This document shows, in pieces, positions 8,593 to 17,013 of a DNA stretch of 64,000 bases. A model generated the notes under the pieces. That model saw nothing but the letters and a program-made list of their open reading frames with translations, did not search any database and was not told the DNA's origin. Made by a program: the position numbers and the translations under genes. The stretch's first letter is position 1. Each line of letters starts with the position of its first letter. The stretch is from Aquibacillus saliphilus (GTDB lineage Bacteria > Bacillota > Bacilli > Bacillales > Amphibacillaceae): NCBI RefSeq assembly GCF_020404745.1, contig NZ_JAIZAP010000011.1, forward strand, positions 62,001 through 126,000. Direction: 5' to 3'.

Positions 8593-8712
8593 AAAGCTCA
8601 GGGGCGCCTTGCTCAACCCCGACAAGCTTAAGATAAGCCTCCGCGCCTGCGTTCTTTCAACATAGAGTGTCTTAAGACCTAAGGCGCGGAGGAGGTGCCG
8701 GAGCTGGATATG
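8593..8712. repeat. GC-rich intergenic palindromic repeat, copy B
   Basis: The gap between comEC and comEB (8488-8806) contains no gene. It holds a GC-rich insert with an 11-bp perfect inverted repeat, CCTCCGCGCCT (8638-8648) with AGGCGCGGAGG (8682-8692). The segment 8610-8656 is an inverted copy of 1068-1116. It could form a large hairpin in comE mRNA and lower readthrough into comEC. The family resembles the dispersed short repeats of halophilic Bacillaceae; that comparison is from memory, not a search. Confidence 0.65.
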
Positions 8713-8806
8713 GCTATCTTAGGAGATAATTATACACAGCAGTCCATTTTATAGTTTCCTAACACAACAAGATAACCATCAGTGATTCCAATGAAGGATG
8801 TTTAGT

Positions 8807-9370
8807 TTATTTGAAAAGACGTTCCACTTCCAACTTAGCCTTTTCTATCTCTTCTTTATTCATCGAGGTTGTTTCTAACTTTTCTAAAAGAGTATCAACA
8901 TAGTCTTTCTTTTCTTGTTTATGTAAATCAACTGCGACTTGATCAAGAATTACTTTCTCGACTTTTATACCGGCATCTGAAAATAATTCTTTAGCATAAG
9001 GGTTATTTTTATAATCATTTGCGTAATATACGGTTTGGATTCCAGCTTGTATTATAGACTTACAGCACTGCAGACAAGGAAAATGCGTAACATACATTTC
9101 AGCGCCATCTGTTGCTACACCAAACTTTGCACATTGAAGTAGTGAATTCATTTCAGCATGAATCGTTCGAACGCAGTGCCCATCAATTACATAGCATCCC
9201 TCATCAATACAGTGGATACTACCAGAAACACTTCCATTATAGCCCCCTGCAATTATTCTTTTATCTCGCACTATTGTTGCTCCAACCATCAGCCGCTCAC
9301 ATGTACTTCTCAAAGCTAAAAGATGGCTTTGAGCCATATAATATTGATCCCATGAGATGCGTTCCATCAT
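8807..9370 (-). CDS. comEB: ComEB, dCMP deaminase family protein
   Basis: Zinc-dependent deaminase of the CDA fold; family members convert dCMP to dUMP, and the B. subtilis protein is also linked to polar positioning of competence proteins, though dispensable for transformation. 187 residues from M-M-E-R-I-S. Zinc site: His71-Ala-Glu73 (TIHAEMN) and Pro98-Cys99-x-x-Cys102 (FPCLQCC). Start chosen at ATG 9368-9370 behind AAAGGTGGGG; the following ATG is equally possible and a 13-codon upstream extension is not conserved. Second gene of the comE locus, 114 bp after comEA. Confidence 0.93.
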   Translation of the reverse strand: MMERISWDQYYMAQSHLLALRSTCERLMVGATIVRDKRIIAGGYNGSVSGSIHCIDEGCYVIDGHCVRTIHAEMNSLLQCAKFGVATDGAEMYVTHFPCLQCCKSIIQAGIQTVYYANDYKNNPYAKELFSDAGIKVEKVILDQVAVDLHKQEKKDYVDTLLEKLETTSMNKEEIEKAKLEVERLFK

Positions 9371-9484
9371 TGTTTCCCCACCTTTAATCCGTTTAAGTAA
9401 ACCATTCATAGATTTTAATTACTTAAACAAAAGTTCACTTTATTTACACCAGTTTACCCTCGTCCAAACCATTTAGTCAACTTA

Positions 9485-10087
9485 CTAAGGAACCAAAATT
9501 TCACCCTTTATTTTCTCAAGTGTTTTATCTCCAATACCGGTAACCTGAACTAAATCTTCAACAACTTTAAAATGACCATATTGCTCGCGATACTGTATAA
9601 TTGCCTCCGCTTTTACACTTCCAATTCCGGGTAATGTTAAGAGCTCTTCCATTGTTGCATAATTAATTCGCACTTTACTATCTGAAGGTTGATCTGAAAC
9701 ACCTTGTTCATTAATTTCCTCTCCTTGAATAGGAACGAGAATTACCATTTCATCAAATACTTTTTGAGCAAGATTAACATATTCTACATTAGCATTTTCG
9801 GTAAAACCTCCTGCTAAATCAATTAAATCGCTCACTCTTTTATCTGCCTCAACCTGATACACACCGGGTGATTCTACCTCACCTTTTATATCAATATACA
9901 TAAGTTGTTTTTCTTTTGTAACCTCTATCTCTTCTACGTTTTCATTAGTTGCGATTGTTGTAACTATTTCTTGCTCTTTTTTAAATTCAGCATCGTTATT
10001 TCTTTGGTTAATAGAATCATAAATGAAGAAAAGGGCAATCATTGAAAGAATTAATAGAAGTAACCAATTATTTTTGATAAAGAGCAT
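9485..10087 (-). CDS. comEA: ComEA, DNA-binding competence receptor
   Basis: Membrane-anchored double-stranded-DNA receptor that pulls DNA through the wall zone to ComEC. 200 residues: membrane anchor at about 8-24, acidic linker, SLBB-type beta-grasp domain at about 62-115 (IKGEVESPGVY), and a C-terminal tandem helix-hairpin-helix domain (LTLPGIGSVKAEAI and VTGIGDKTLEKI) that binds the DNA backbone. Start chosen at ATG 10085-10087, 8 bases after AAGGAGTG; seven extra upstream codons overlap this ribosome-binding site. The upstream 80 bp are shared with divergent comER. No paired ComK box (AAAA-N5-TTTT) is evident there. Confidence 0.95.
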   Translation of the reverse strand: MLFIKNNWLLLLILSMIALFFIYDSINQRNNDAEFKKEQEIVTTIATNENVEEIEVTKEKQLMYIDIKGEVESPGVYQVEADKRVSDLIDLAGGFTENANVEYVNLAQKVFDEMVILVPIQGEEINEQGVSDQPSDSKVRINYATMEELLTLPGIGSVKAEAIIQYREQYGHFKVVEDLVQVTGIGDKTLEKIKGEILVP

Positions 10088-10167
10088 AAAAATGACACTC
10101 CTTTTCATAAGTTATTAAATTGAAACATAGAATGTAGTTATATATGCGTAAAAAAGGAGGGAGCACT

Positions 10168-10992
10168 ATGAAATGGGGAGTCATCGGAACGGGAAATATG
10201 GGTGAAATTCTGATTGATTCGTGGATGTCATCCCATGTAATCGAAGAAAATAATTTATATATTACTAATAGAACAATTAACAAAGCATACTCCATTAAAG
10301 AAAGGTATCCAAGCGTCCATGTGTGCGAAGATGTTTATCACCTTGTTGAAAAAGTAGATATTATTTATATTTGTGTAAAACCCCTAGAGATTCACCCTCT
10401 TTTAGTTGGTTTATATGGATCTTTAAGAAAAGACCAGTGTATTGTTTCAATAACTAGCCCATATTCAGTTGCACGCTTAGAGTCATTAGTACCCTGTCAA
10501 GTTGCTCGTATGATTCCTAGTATCACCAATCGTGCTTTATCGGGAGTTACTCTAGCCTCTTTCGGAGAACAAATTACTAAGGAAATGAAAGCTTACTTAC
10601 TGCAAAGCAGTCGTATTTACTCAACACCAAAAATCATCGAAGATAATATAACTCGTATGGCTTCTGATATTGTCTCCTGTGGTCCTGCATTTTTCGGATA
10701 TCTTGCTGAACAATTTATCGAAGCCGCTACCTATGAAACAGATATTAATAAAAAAATGGCCACAAATTTAACAGAAAAAATGTTTATCGGGTTTGGAAAG
10801 TTATTAGAGGATGGACATTATACATTGCCAGAATTAATAGAGAAGGTTTGTGTTAAAGGTGGCGTTACTGGAGAAGGAATTAAGGCAATGGATCAGGATA
10901 TAGGCGAATTATTTCACAATTTAATACAGGCGACACACGCTAAATACCAAGAAGATATTGATAAGGTTAATAACCAAATGTTAGGAGGTTAG
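10168..10992 (+). CDS. comER: ComER, pyrroline-5-carboxylate reductase-like protein
   Basis: ProC-family oxidoreductase fold of 274 residues with a Rossmann nucleotide-binding motif at the N-terminus (GVIGTGNMGEIL, residues 3-14) and the C-terminal dimerisation region containing SCGPAFFGYL and GGVTGEG. It is divergent from comEA, as in B. subtilis; it is not required for transformation there and in related species has been linked to sporulation and biofilm control. Whether it reduces pyrroline-5-carboxylate is unproven. Start ATG 10168 lies 6 bases after GGAGGG; the frame extends eight codons upstream over that site. It ends at a strong terminator shared with yqeM. Confidence 0.92.
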   Translation: MKWGVIGTGNMGEILIDSWMSSHVIEENNLYITNRTINKAYSIKERYPSVHVCEDVYHLVEKVDIIYICVKPLEIHPLLVGLYGSLRKDQCIVSITSPYSVARLESLVPCQVARMIPSITNRALSGVTLASFGEQITKEMKAYLLQSSRIYSTPKIIEDNITRMASDIVSCGPAFFGYLAEQFIEAATYETDINKKMATNLTEKMFIGFGKLLEDGHYTLPELIEKVCVKGGVTGEGIKAMDQDIGELFHNLIQATHAKYQEDIDKVNNQMLGG

Positions 10993-11051
10993 TTTAATAA
11001 ATTCGACAAAACATTGCAAAACCCTTTTTGTCTTAATTAAAAATTATTTAG

Positions 11052-11097
11052 AAAAAACGCGAGGTAGCTTTTTTGGGCTGCCTCACGTTTTTTTACA
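11052..11097. terminator. Convergent terminator of comER and yqeM
   Basis: AAAAAACGCGAGGTAGC pairs with GCTGCCTCACGTTTTTT with two G-U-type mismatches. A-rich and T-rich flanks make it work in both directions. The yqeM stop codon (11083-11085) lies inside the right arm. Confidence 0.85.
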
Positions 11098-11829
11098 CAC
11101 AAAAAAAAGTCGTTGGTCATCTTCTTTCAAATCATTTGATTCAGTATCAAAGTCCGCATATACCCCTTTAACCTCAAAACCTTGTTGCTTTAATAGGTTG
11201 GTATAAGATTCTACTGGAAACGTTCGTTGATGATGACTTTCATCGAAACGGTCATAATAGTCTCCATCTTGAACGAAGAAGGTTAAATCATGGAAGATCT
11301 CTCCAATATTCTCGCCACTTTGACATAACCAAACATAGGATATGTCATCATATATTTCAGCAAATGTTTGATCCTTAAGGTCTTTTTCGACGTGATCAAT
11401 GGAATGCACATCGAAAATAAAAACACCATTTGCCTTTAACATTTGATAAACATTTTTAAACACTAGTTCAACATCTGATTTATCAACAATATAATTAATT
11501 ACATCACAAAAACTTACTACTGCGTCTAATTCATTGAAGCCTTGCAGCTCACGTAAATCCTGATTAATCCACTGAATGGATAGCCGTTCATTTGTTGCAG
11601 CTTGTTGAGCATAGGTTAACATATCATTCGAATTATCAACACCAACCACATTCAAACCACTATGAGCTAATCTTCTAGTTACTTGACCTGTTCCGCAGCC
11701 TAAATCAGCTACATTAATTACCTTTTCGCCATGTCTATCAAACATTACCTTGGCAAACTCTAACCAGCTGTCATAAGGTGCATCTTGCATCAGAACGTCG
11801 TACACTTGGGCCATTTTTGCATAGGACAT
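11083..11829 (-). CDS. yqeM: YqeM, class I SAM-dependent methyltransferase
   Basis: 248-residue methyltransferase of unknown substrate. Motif I is VADLGCGTGQVTRRL (residues 41-55), followed by an acidic residue in GVDNSNDM at the end of strand beta-2 and by SFCDVINY. It is the last gene of the yqeG-to-yqeM operon, 4 bp after rsfS, the same neighbour as in B. subtilis. Start ATG 11827-11829 has AGAGGG 8 bases upstream. The association with rsfS and yqeH suggests, but does not show, a link to ribosome biogenesis. Confidence 0.88.
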   Translation of the reverse strand: MSYAKMAQVYDVLMQDAPYDSWLEFAKVMFDRHGEKVINVADLGCGTGQVTRRLAHSGLNVVGVDNSNDMLTYAQQAATNERLSIQWINQDLRELQGFNELDAVVSFCDVINYIVDKSDVELVFKNVYQMLKANGVFIFDVHSIDHVEKDLKDQTFAEIYDDISYVWLCQSGENIGEIFHDLTFFVQDGDYYDRFDESHHQRTFPVESYTNLLKQQGFEVKGVYADFDTESNDLKEDDQRLFFVCKKT

Positions 11830-11833
11830 ATAA

Positions 11834-12190
11834 TTAACCCTCTTGTTGCATGTTTAATTCGATTAATGGAGCATCTCCCCATAATCGTTCAAGATTATAG
11901 TAATTTCTTTCTTCTTTATGAAAAACGTGGCAGACTACATCACCTAAATCTACAAGAATCCAGCGCGCTTGTTCAAATCCTTCTAATCGTTTCACATCCA
12001 TATCAATCTCAGCAGCCATTTCTTTAATTCCTCGCGCAATTGATTGAACTTGACGTTCATTCGTTCCCTCACATATTAAGAAATAATCAGCGATTAAAGA
12101 AACATCTTTCATATCTAATACAACAATATCTTCTGCTCGTTTGTCATCACAAGCTTTAGCTGCATATTCAGCAAGTTGTTTACTATCCAT
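11834..12190 (-). CDS. rsfS: Ribosomal silencing factor RsfS
   Basis: Binds ribosomal protein uL14 and blocks joining of the subunits, silencing translation under nutrient limitation and in stationary phase. 118 residues, the same length as the B. subtilis protein (YqeL), containing the family signature region DYFLICEGTNERQVQSI and later WILVDLGDVVCHVF. Start chosen at ATG 12188-12190, 7 bases after GGAGGG; a TTG five codons upstream overlaps that site. Tightly packed between yqeK (15 bp) and yqeM (4 bp). Confidence 0.95.
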   Translation of the reverse strand: MDSKQLAEYAAKACDDKRAEDIVVLDMKDVSLIADYFLICEGTNERQVQSIARGIKEMAAEIDMDVKRLEGFEQARWILVDLGDVVCHVFHKEERNYYNLERLWGDAPLIELNMQQEG

Positions 12191-12205
12191 TATCTTTCCC
12201 TCCAA

Positions 12206-12775
12206 TTAGTTTTGATTCCTTTGGTGCAACAAATCATTATAGGCATGAAACGTATCCGGATAAATTGGTTGATTTTTCTTCATTAGAAATTCAATTGTAT
12301 TTCTAGATGCCATCCAGCACGCTACATTCAAATTCTTGTCAGCTTGTTCTCTTACTTCATCGACACCAGGGAACTGTCTACCTGGTTCTATATAGTCAGC
12401 AAGGAAGATTATTTTATCTAGTTTAGACATACCCGCTTTCCCTGTTGTGTGCCAATGAATTGCACTAAGCACCTGTTCATTTTCAACTCCAAGTTCTCGT
12501 TTAACAAGTATTGCTCCAACTGGACCATGCCACAATTCGTGGTGGTAAGATAACAAGTCCTTTGGTAAAGATTCAGTTAAAATCCATCGCTTAAGCTCCT
12601 CTTTATCACGATACTTGGCATAATCATGAAAGATGGCTGCAAGATCCGTATCCTTAATATCCTCACCAAACAATCTTGCTAAATTTATAGCAGTGTCAGC
12701 AACTCGTTTTGTATGTTCAAAACGAGGCTTTTTTAAATGCGGCTCAACTAGCGATAATGCCTCATTTCGATCCAT
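12206..12775 (-). CDS. yqeK: YqeK, HD-domain Ap4A hydrolase family
   Basis: HD-superfamily metal-dependent hydrolase of 189 residues. Proteins of this family cleave diadenosine tetraphosphate symmetrically to ADP. Metal ligands visible are His21 (FEHTKRV), His50-Asp51 (IFHDYAKY), a later HWHTTG and a downstream Asp in [10 protein letters not shown]. It overlaps the 3' end of nadD by 14 bp, implying translational coupling; its ribosome-binding site GAGGAG lies within nadD. The nadD-yqeK-rsfS order is conserved widely in Firmicutes. Confidence 0.92.
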   Translation of the reverse strand: MDRNEALSLVEPHLKKPRFEHTKRVADTAINLARLFGEDIKDTDLAAIFHDYAKYRDKEELKRWILTESLPKDLLSYHHELWHGPVGAILVKRELGVENEQVLSAIHWHTTGKAGMSKLDKIIFLADYIEPGRQFPGVDEVREQADKNLNVACWMASRNTIEFLMKKNQPIYPDTFHAYNDLLHQRNQN

Positions 12776-13331
12776 ATAAATTATGCTCCTCTATCTTTTC
12801 TAACACTTGAGGTGGAACTAAGTATCTAATTGTTTTCCCTTCGCGCAATCGTTCCCTAACCATTGTTGAAGAAACATCCATACCTGGGATTTCAACTTCA
12901 ATGATTGGATAAATAGTATCTAATTGATATTTATTCCGTTTAACCCCAACGAATTGAATGATTTTAATAAGTTCATCTATTTTAAACCATTTCGATAAGT
13001 ATTCCACCATATCCGCCCCAATGATAAAATAAAATTGTATATCGGGATATGACTCTTGTAGTTTTTTTACTGTATCAATAGTATAGGACTTGCCTAAACG
13101 TTCCACTTCAATAGTATTAAGTAGAAAATGATTGTTATCAATTATTGCCTCTTGTATCATACTTATTCTGTGTTCAGCACAAGTAGTAGACTTTTCTTTA
13201 TGAGGTGGTTCATATGAAGGAATAAACCATACCTCATTTAAATCTAAAGCCTGATAGACTTCCTCTGCAATCATCAGATGTCCATAGTGTGGAGGGTCAA
13301 ACGTCCCCCCTAACAAACCAACCTTTTTCAT
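12762..13331 (-). CDS. nadD: Nicotinate-nucleotide adenylyltransferase
   Basis: Makes deamido-NAD from nicotinate mononucleotide and ATP, the penultimate step of NAD synthesis. 189 residues, identical in length to B. subtilis NadD. Nucleotidyltransferase motifs are [12 protein letters not shown] at residues 8-19 and SSTMVRERL near residue 155. Start chosen at ATG 13329-13331 just after AAGGAGTC; the frame extends seven codons upstream across that site. It is 74 bp downstream of yqeI and overlaps yqeK. Confidence 0.96.
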   Translation of the reverse strand: MKKVGLLGGTFDPPHYGHLMIAEEVYQALDLNEVWFIPSYEPPHKEKSTTCAEHRISMIQEAIIDNNHFLLNTIEVERLGKSYTIDTVKKLQESYPDIQFYFIIGADMVEYLSKWFKIDELIKIIQFVGVKRNKYQLDTIYPIIEVEIPGMDVSSTMVRERLREGKTIRYLVPPQVLEKIEEHNLYGSK

Positions 13332-13405
13332 ATTCGACTCCTTTTTGTTCAAACTTAAGACTCCTAACTACTAAAAAAGGAAAATTGTTCATGTTCGGAA
13401 ACTAT

Positions 13406-13696
13406 TTATGGTAATCTCAACTGTTTATTTTCCACAGATTCCTTATACAAAACAATGATATTACCAATTATTTGTACAACTTCAGCATTTGTACCATCAG
13501 CTAACTGTTCTGCTACTTCACCTTTATCCTCCATACAATTTTGGAGAATAGATACTTTTATTATTTCTCTTTTTTCTAAAGCTTCATCGATTTGAATGAT
13601 CATATTTTCATTCACACCAGTTTTTCCGACTTGAAAAATCGGATTTAAATGATGAGCTTTTGAACGTAAAAATCTTTTTTGTTTTCCTGTTAACAT
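13406..13696 (-). CDS. yqeI: YqeI, CRM-domain RNA-binding protein (YhbY family)
   Basis: 96-residue protein consisting of one CRM (YhbY) fold, which binds RNA and associates with pre-50S ribosomal particles in relatives. It begins MLTGKQKRFLRSKAHHL and contains the GxxG-type loop VGKTG near residues 23-27. Start taken at ATG 13694-13696 because it gives the conserved family length; its GAGGA site is 11 bases away, a little long, and ten additional upstream codons are open. It follows aroE by 4 bp and lies among other ribosome-assembly genes (yqeH, rsfS). Confidence 0.93.
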   Translation of the reverse strand: MLTGKQKRFLRSKAHHLNPIFQVGKTGVNENMIIQIDEALEKREIIKVSILQNCMEDKGEVAEQLADGTNAEVVQIIGNIIVLYKESVENKQLRLP

Positions 13697-13700
13697 AGTT

Positions 13701-14540
13701 TTAAATTCCTCGCAATCTTTGTTCAAGTTTTAAAAGGGTTGTATCTAATGGAACCTGTTTTCCGGTCCAAATCTGAAAAGCTAATTGAGCTTGATATAAC
13801 AACATGGAATGACCTAGATGTATTCGTCCTTGTTGTTTTTCTGCATTGTTTAAGAATGTTGTTGCTATTGGTTGATAAATGATATCACTTGCCACAGTTC
13901 CAGCACGTAAATTTTCGAGAGAAATTATTTGATCATTTATATAAGGTTTCATACCAACCGATGTTGTCTGAATAATTAAGTCATAATTGGCTAAAGTATC
14001 TTCAGCTTGATCAAAAGATAGAATTTTTGTTTCAATTCCTGTTTGATTAACTTCAAGAAGACTTTTAGCTTTTTCAGTTGTACGGTTCGCAATATCAATT
14101 TCTTTAAATGATTCATTTGTTAGTGCTCGATAAATCCCTCGAGCCGCACCACCAGCACCTAGTAATAACACTCTTTTACTTGATTCAACTAGGTCTGGGA
14201 ATGATTGTTTTATTGAACGCACATAGCCCTGACCATCCGTGTTATAGCCCTTTAACTTTCCATTCTCCATTACAACTGTATTTACCGCACCGATTTTTTC
14301 AGCATCAGGATGCAGCGAATCCAAAAAGGGAATAATTGCCTCCTTGTATGGAACCGTAACATTAAATCCATCCATTCCCTTTTCTTTGAACTGATTTATA
14401 GTTGTTTCTAACTCACTTTTTGTTATCTCATATAATACATATTCCCCGTCCATTCCTAACTTTTCCATGAATTGATCATGTATCCATGGCGAAAGGGAGT
14501 GGCTTATAGGATAACCAATTAATCCTAATTTTAACGGCAT
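13701..14540 (-). CDS. aroE: Shikimate dehydrogenase
   Basis: NADPH-dependent reduction of 3-dehydroshikimate to shikimate in aromatic amino acid synthesis. 279 residues. The shikimate site is formed by SHSLSP (residues 13-18), Lys66 (NVTVPYKE) and Asp102 (GYNTDGQGY). The nucleotide-binding loop is GAGGAARGI at 128-136. Embedded in the yqe operon between yqeH (12 bp upstream) and yqeI, exactly as in B. subtilis. Confidence 0.96.
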   Translation of the reverse strand: MPLKLGLIGYPISHSLSPWIHDQFMEKLGMDGEYVLYEITKSELETTINQFKEKGMDGFNVTVPYKEAIIPFLDSLHPDAEKIGAVNTVVMENGKLKGYNTDGQGYVRSIKQSFPDLVESSKRVLLLGAGGAARGIYRALTNESFKEIDIANRTTEKAKSLLEVNQTGIETKILSFDQAEDTLANYDLIIQTTSVGMKPYINDQIISLENLRAGTVASDIIYQPIATTFLNNAEKQQGRIHLGHSMLLYQAQLAFQIWTGKQVPLDTTLLKLEQRLRGI

Positions 14541-14552
14541 GTCTTTCTCCCC

Positions 14553-15656
14553 TTAAATTAAAGATGTTCTTATGGAAACTGAAACTCCCTCTGGACTGTG
14601 AGTCGTAACAGTCGTATTACCTTCTAAAATAGTAACCCAACCTAGACCCGGAAAAACAATATCGGTTTTGCTGTCTTTCAAACGGAAGGATTGTTTCTTT
14701 AAGGGTGGTAATTTCTCCATTGTTTCACTGTTGGGTGGTGATAGCAATTCACCTAAATGATTTTCATATAGACTGTCAGCTTTTTCTAGCTTCGTACGAT
14801 GAATAGTGAGTTGGTTAGAAAAATAACAAACAAAAGATTGTTTTTCGCCTTTTTCAAAATCCAATCTCGCTAACCCGCCGAAGTATAATGTTTGTTTCTC
14901 GTTCAATTGAAAAACCCTTGGTTTAATTTCTTTACTAGGTGTGACAACTTTTAAATCCTGCTCTGAAATATAATGGGCCATTTGATTACGGTTGATTACA
15001 CCCGGTGTATCATATAATGAAGTTTTATCATCTAAAGGAATGTCAATAAAACCTAAGGTTGTACCAGGAAAATAAGAAGTTGTAATAGCATCATCAACAC
15101 CTGTTGTTCTGTCTATTAATCGATTAATAAACGTCGATTTACCAACATTTGTACTTCCAACCACATACACATCTTTTTCAGAGCGGTAATCCTCTATTGC
15201 TGATTCTAATTCATCCATTCCCTGGCCTTTAACAGCAGAGATTAGATAGACCTCCTGAACAGTTAATCCTAAATCTTTTGCAGATTTTTTCATCCAATGT
15301 CTTAATTTGTTCTTATTCGTAGATTTCGGCAGTAAATCAACTTTATTACCGACAAGTATTATTGGATTTTTCCCAGTAAGTCGTTGCAAACTATTTATGA
15401 AGCTCCCATTAAAGTCAAAAATATCTACTATATTAACGATAAGTGCGTCTGTATTTCTAATTTGACTTATCATAGTTAAATAATCATCATCAGTAAAAGA
15501 TACGTCCTGAACTTCATTATAATGTTTCAATCTGAAACATCGTTTACAGATAATATTTTCGTTATTCATTGCAGAATTCGGTACAAATCCCGGTTCATTT
15601 TGATCCTCGGATTGAATCGATATTCCACATCCCTGGCATTTTATTTCCTCTTGCAT
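14553..15656 (-). CDS. yqeH: YqeH, circularly permuted ribosome-biogenesis GTPase
   Basis: GTPase needed for 30S subunit assembly; in B. subtilis its loss depletes 16S rRNA. 367 residues: N-terminal zinc finger (Cys7-x2-Cys10 and Cys37-x2-Cys40), then a GTPase core in permuted order, with NKVD (104-107, G4) before the P-loop GSTNVGKS (167-174, G1) and the later DTPG (G3), followed by a C-terminal RNA-binding region. Start chosen at ATG 15654-15656 behind GGGAGGA; five additional upstream codons overlap that site. It lies 2 bp after yqeG. Confidence 0.95.
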   Translation of the reverse strand: MQEEIKCQGCGISIQSEDQNEPGFVPNSAMNNENIICKRCFRLKHYNEVQDVSFTDDDYLTMISQIRNTDALIVNIVDIFDFNGSFINSLQRLTGKNPIILVGNKVDLLPKSTNKNKLRHWMKKSAKDLGLTVQEVYLISAVKGQGMDELESAIEDYRSEKDVYVVGSTNVGKSTFINRLIDRTTGVDDAITTSYFPGTTLGFIDIPLDDKTSLYDTPGVINRNQMAHYISEQDLKVVTPSKEIKPRVFQLNEKQTLYFGGLARLDFEKGEKQSFVCYFSNQLTIHRTKLEKADSLYENHLGELLSPPNSETMEKLPPLKKQSFRLKDSKTDIVFPGLGWVTILEGNTTVTTHSPEGVSVSIRTSLI

Positions 15657-15658
15657 AG

Positions 15659-16174
15659 TTATTCCTCCCAAGTAATCATTCCTTTTTTCCTCATCCAGCT
15701 TAATATCCTCCGTTCAATTTGACGGTTAATTCTCGTCATTTTTCCATCTGTTTGAACGATAGGGACAACTAAAATTGTATAAAACCCAGAGCTGTTTCCA
15801 CCGAGAACATCCGTCATTAGCTGATCACCAATCACAACTACCTCTTTTTTATCTAGCTTCATTGCCTTAGCAGCCTTTTTAAACGCTTGTCCTAAGGGTT
15901 TTCTTGCACTATACACAAAAGGTGTATTTAGGGGTTCTGAAAAAAGCCTTACACGCTCTTCCTTATTATTCGAAATTATCGTTACTTTAATATTGTGCTC
16001 ATTCATTAAATTAAACCACTTGATAATCTCTGGTGTTGCATCCCTTACATCCCATGCAACAAGTGTGTTATCTAAATCTGTAATAATTCCATTTATTCCT
16101 TTACTTTTTAAATCTTCCGGCTTTATCTCGAAAATACTCTTTACATGTTCATTTGGTAAAAACCTTTTAATCAA
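15659..16174 (-). CDS. yqeG: YqeG, HAD-superfamily phosphatase
   Basis: 171-residue HAD class IIIA phosphatase of unknown physiological substrate. Motif I DLDNTLVAWD contains the nucleophilic Asp; motif II SNN, Lys in KPLGQAF (motif III) and GDQLMTDVLGGN (motif IV) all follow. It is the first gene of a long operon through yqeH, aroE, yqeI, nadD, yqeK, rsfS and yqeM. The start is TTG at 16172-16174 with GAGGTGAAGG upstream. A well-formed promoter lies about 50 bp upstream. Confidence 0.92.
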   Translation of the reverse strand: MIKRFLPNEHVKSIFEIKPEDLKSKGINGIITDLDNTLVAWDVRDATPEIIKWFNLMNEHNIKVTIISNNKEERVRLFSEPLNTPFVYSARKPLGQAFKKAAKAMKLDKKEVVVIGDQLMTDVLGGNSSGFYTILVVPIVQTDGKMTRINRQIERRILSWMRKKGMITWEE

Positions 16175-16223
16175 TGAACCTTCACCTCAATTTACTTAGC
16201 ATTTCTATTATTGCTCCTTATTC

Positions 16224-16252
16224 ATAATATACAATTTAGCTGCTTCTTTCAA
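16224..16252 (-). promoter_or_regulatory. Predicted promoter of the yqeG operon with adjacent palindrome
   Basis: On the minus strand TTGAAA (16247-16252) and TATTAT (16224-16229) are 17 bp apart, about 50 bp before yqeG. Eight bases further upstream, 16261-16274 is a 14-bp perfect palindrome (TGGTAAACTTACCA), a possible operator for an unidentified regulator. Confidence 0.6.
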
Positions 16253-16338
16253 AAAAAAGTTGGTAAACTTACCATATTTATGCGAAAACATGAAAATTTA
16301 TCAAATAATCCTTCGACAAATTATTACATCCCTCTCAT

Positions 16339-16480
16339 TGTGGATAACTTTATTCACAAATCAACTATTGATATGACAAGCTTTATTTAAGAGAAATTCA
16401 TGTTATTAACAAGTTATATACAGGCGCCTGTAGATAACTTATAACTTGTACCACTTCTCCTTTCATGATAAAGTTATAAT
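16339..16480 (+). promoter_or_regulatory. sda upstream region with DnaA-box-like sites and nested palindromes
   Basis: The gap between yqeG and sda holds a perfect DnaA box (TGTGGATAA, 16339-16347), a one-mismatch box (TTATTCACA, 16350-16358) and weaker matches at 16414-16422 and 16429-16437. The last two straddle a 14-bp perfect palindrome (TACAGGCGCCTGTA, 16419-16432), flanked by ACAAGTTATA (16409-16418) and TATAACTTGT (16440-16449). A TATAAT at 16475-16480 lacks a good -35. DnaA activates sda in B. subtilis, so these are probably real binding sites. Confidence 0.6.
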
Positions 16481-16553
16481 AACTTATAAGACATGCTTCA
16501 ATTCCCTAAAAGGGTATCAGAAGTAGACTTCCAATACGGGAGGGACTATTAAT

Positions 16554-16685
16554 TTGGAACATTTATCAGACGAGTTATTAATTGAATCTTATCACAAAGC
16601 AAATGAGTTAAAGTTAAGTCATGATTTTATTTACCTTATTGAGAAAGAAATCCAAAGAAGATCGTTGATTCACAAGATCAGTTAA
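16554..16685 (+). CDS. sda: Sda, checkpoint inhibitor of sporulation kinase
   Basis: Small anti-kinase that binds the sporulation histidine kinase (KinA in B. subtilis) and blocks phosphorelay entry when replication is disturbed. 43 residues, a helical hairpin: [16 protein letters not shown] then [15 protein letters not shown], matching the B. subtilis Sda core at nearly every conserved position. The start is TTG 16554-16556, nine bases after GGGAGGG. Position next to yqeG is conserved. The DnaA-box-like sites upstream fit control by replication initiation. A strong terminator follows. Confidence 0.9.
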   Translation: MEHLSDELLIESYHKANELKLSHDFIYLIEKEIQRRSLIHKIS

Positions 16686-16744
16686 CTGACTTTAGGAAAA
16701 TATGGTTAGAAATCGTTTTTTATAGAGAATAATCTAAAATTGTC

Positions 16745-16786
16745 GAACTCTTGTCATTATTTATAATGGCAAGAGTTTTTTATTTT
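16745..16786 (+). terminator. sda terminator
   Basis: GAACTCTTGTCATTAT pairs with ATAATGGCAAGAGTTT (one G-U pair), followed by TTTTATTTT. The rest of the 395-bp gap to mrpA holds an inverted repeat (ATGAAATTC 16871-16879 with GAATTTCAT 16902-16910) and the mrp promoter. Confidence 0.8.
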
Positions 16787-17013
16787 CGGTACAATAGGTA
16801 TTGTATGTCTTTTTTCACTTGCTATCAATTGTATAATGATTCATTTTCTGCTTACAATGAATGAAGAACTATGAAATTCTTTGGTTCTAATTAAAATGGT
16901 GGAATTTCATCAAAAATCAATTTCGAATCATTTTTGCCACAAAAGTCTCGTTCAACCCAAAAGTAATAAATAATTAAATACACGTGGCCTTTCTTGTACT
17001 TAGAATAAAATAC

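Noticed and set aside
10087-10168. ComK-type (AAAA-N5-TTTT) boxes upstream of comEA
   Set aside because: No paired box visible in the 80-bp comEA-comER gap, so no ComK site is claimed.
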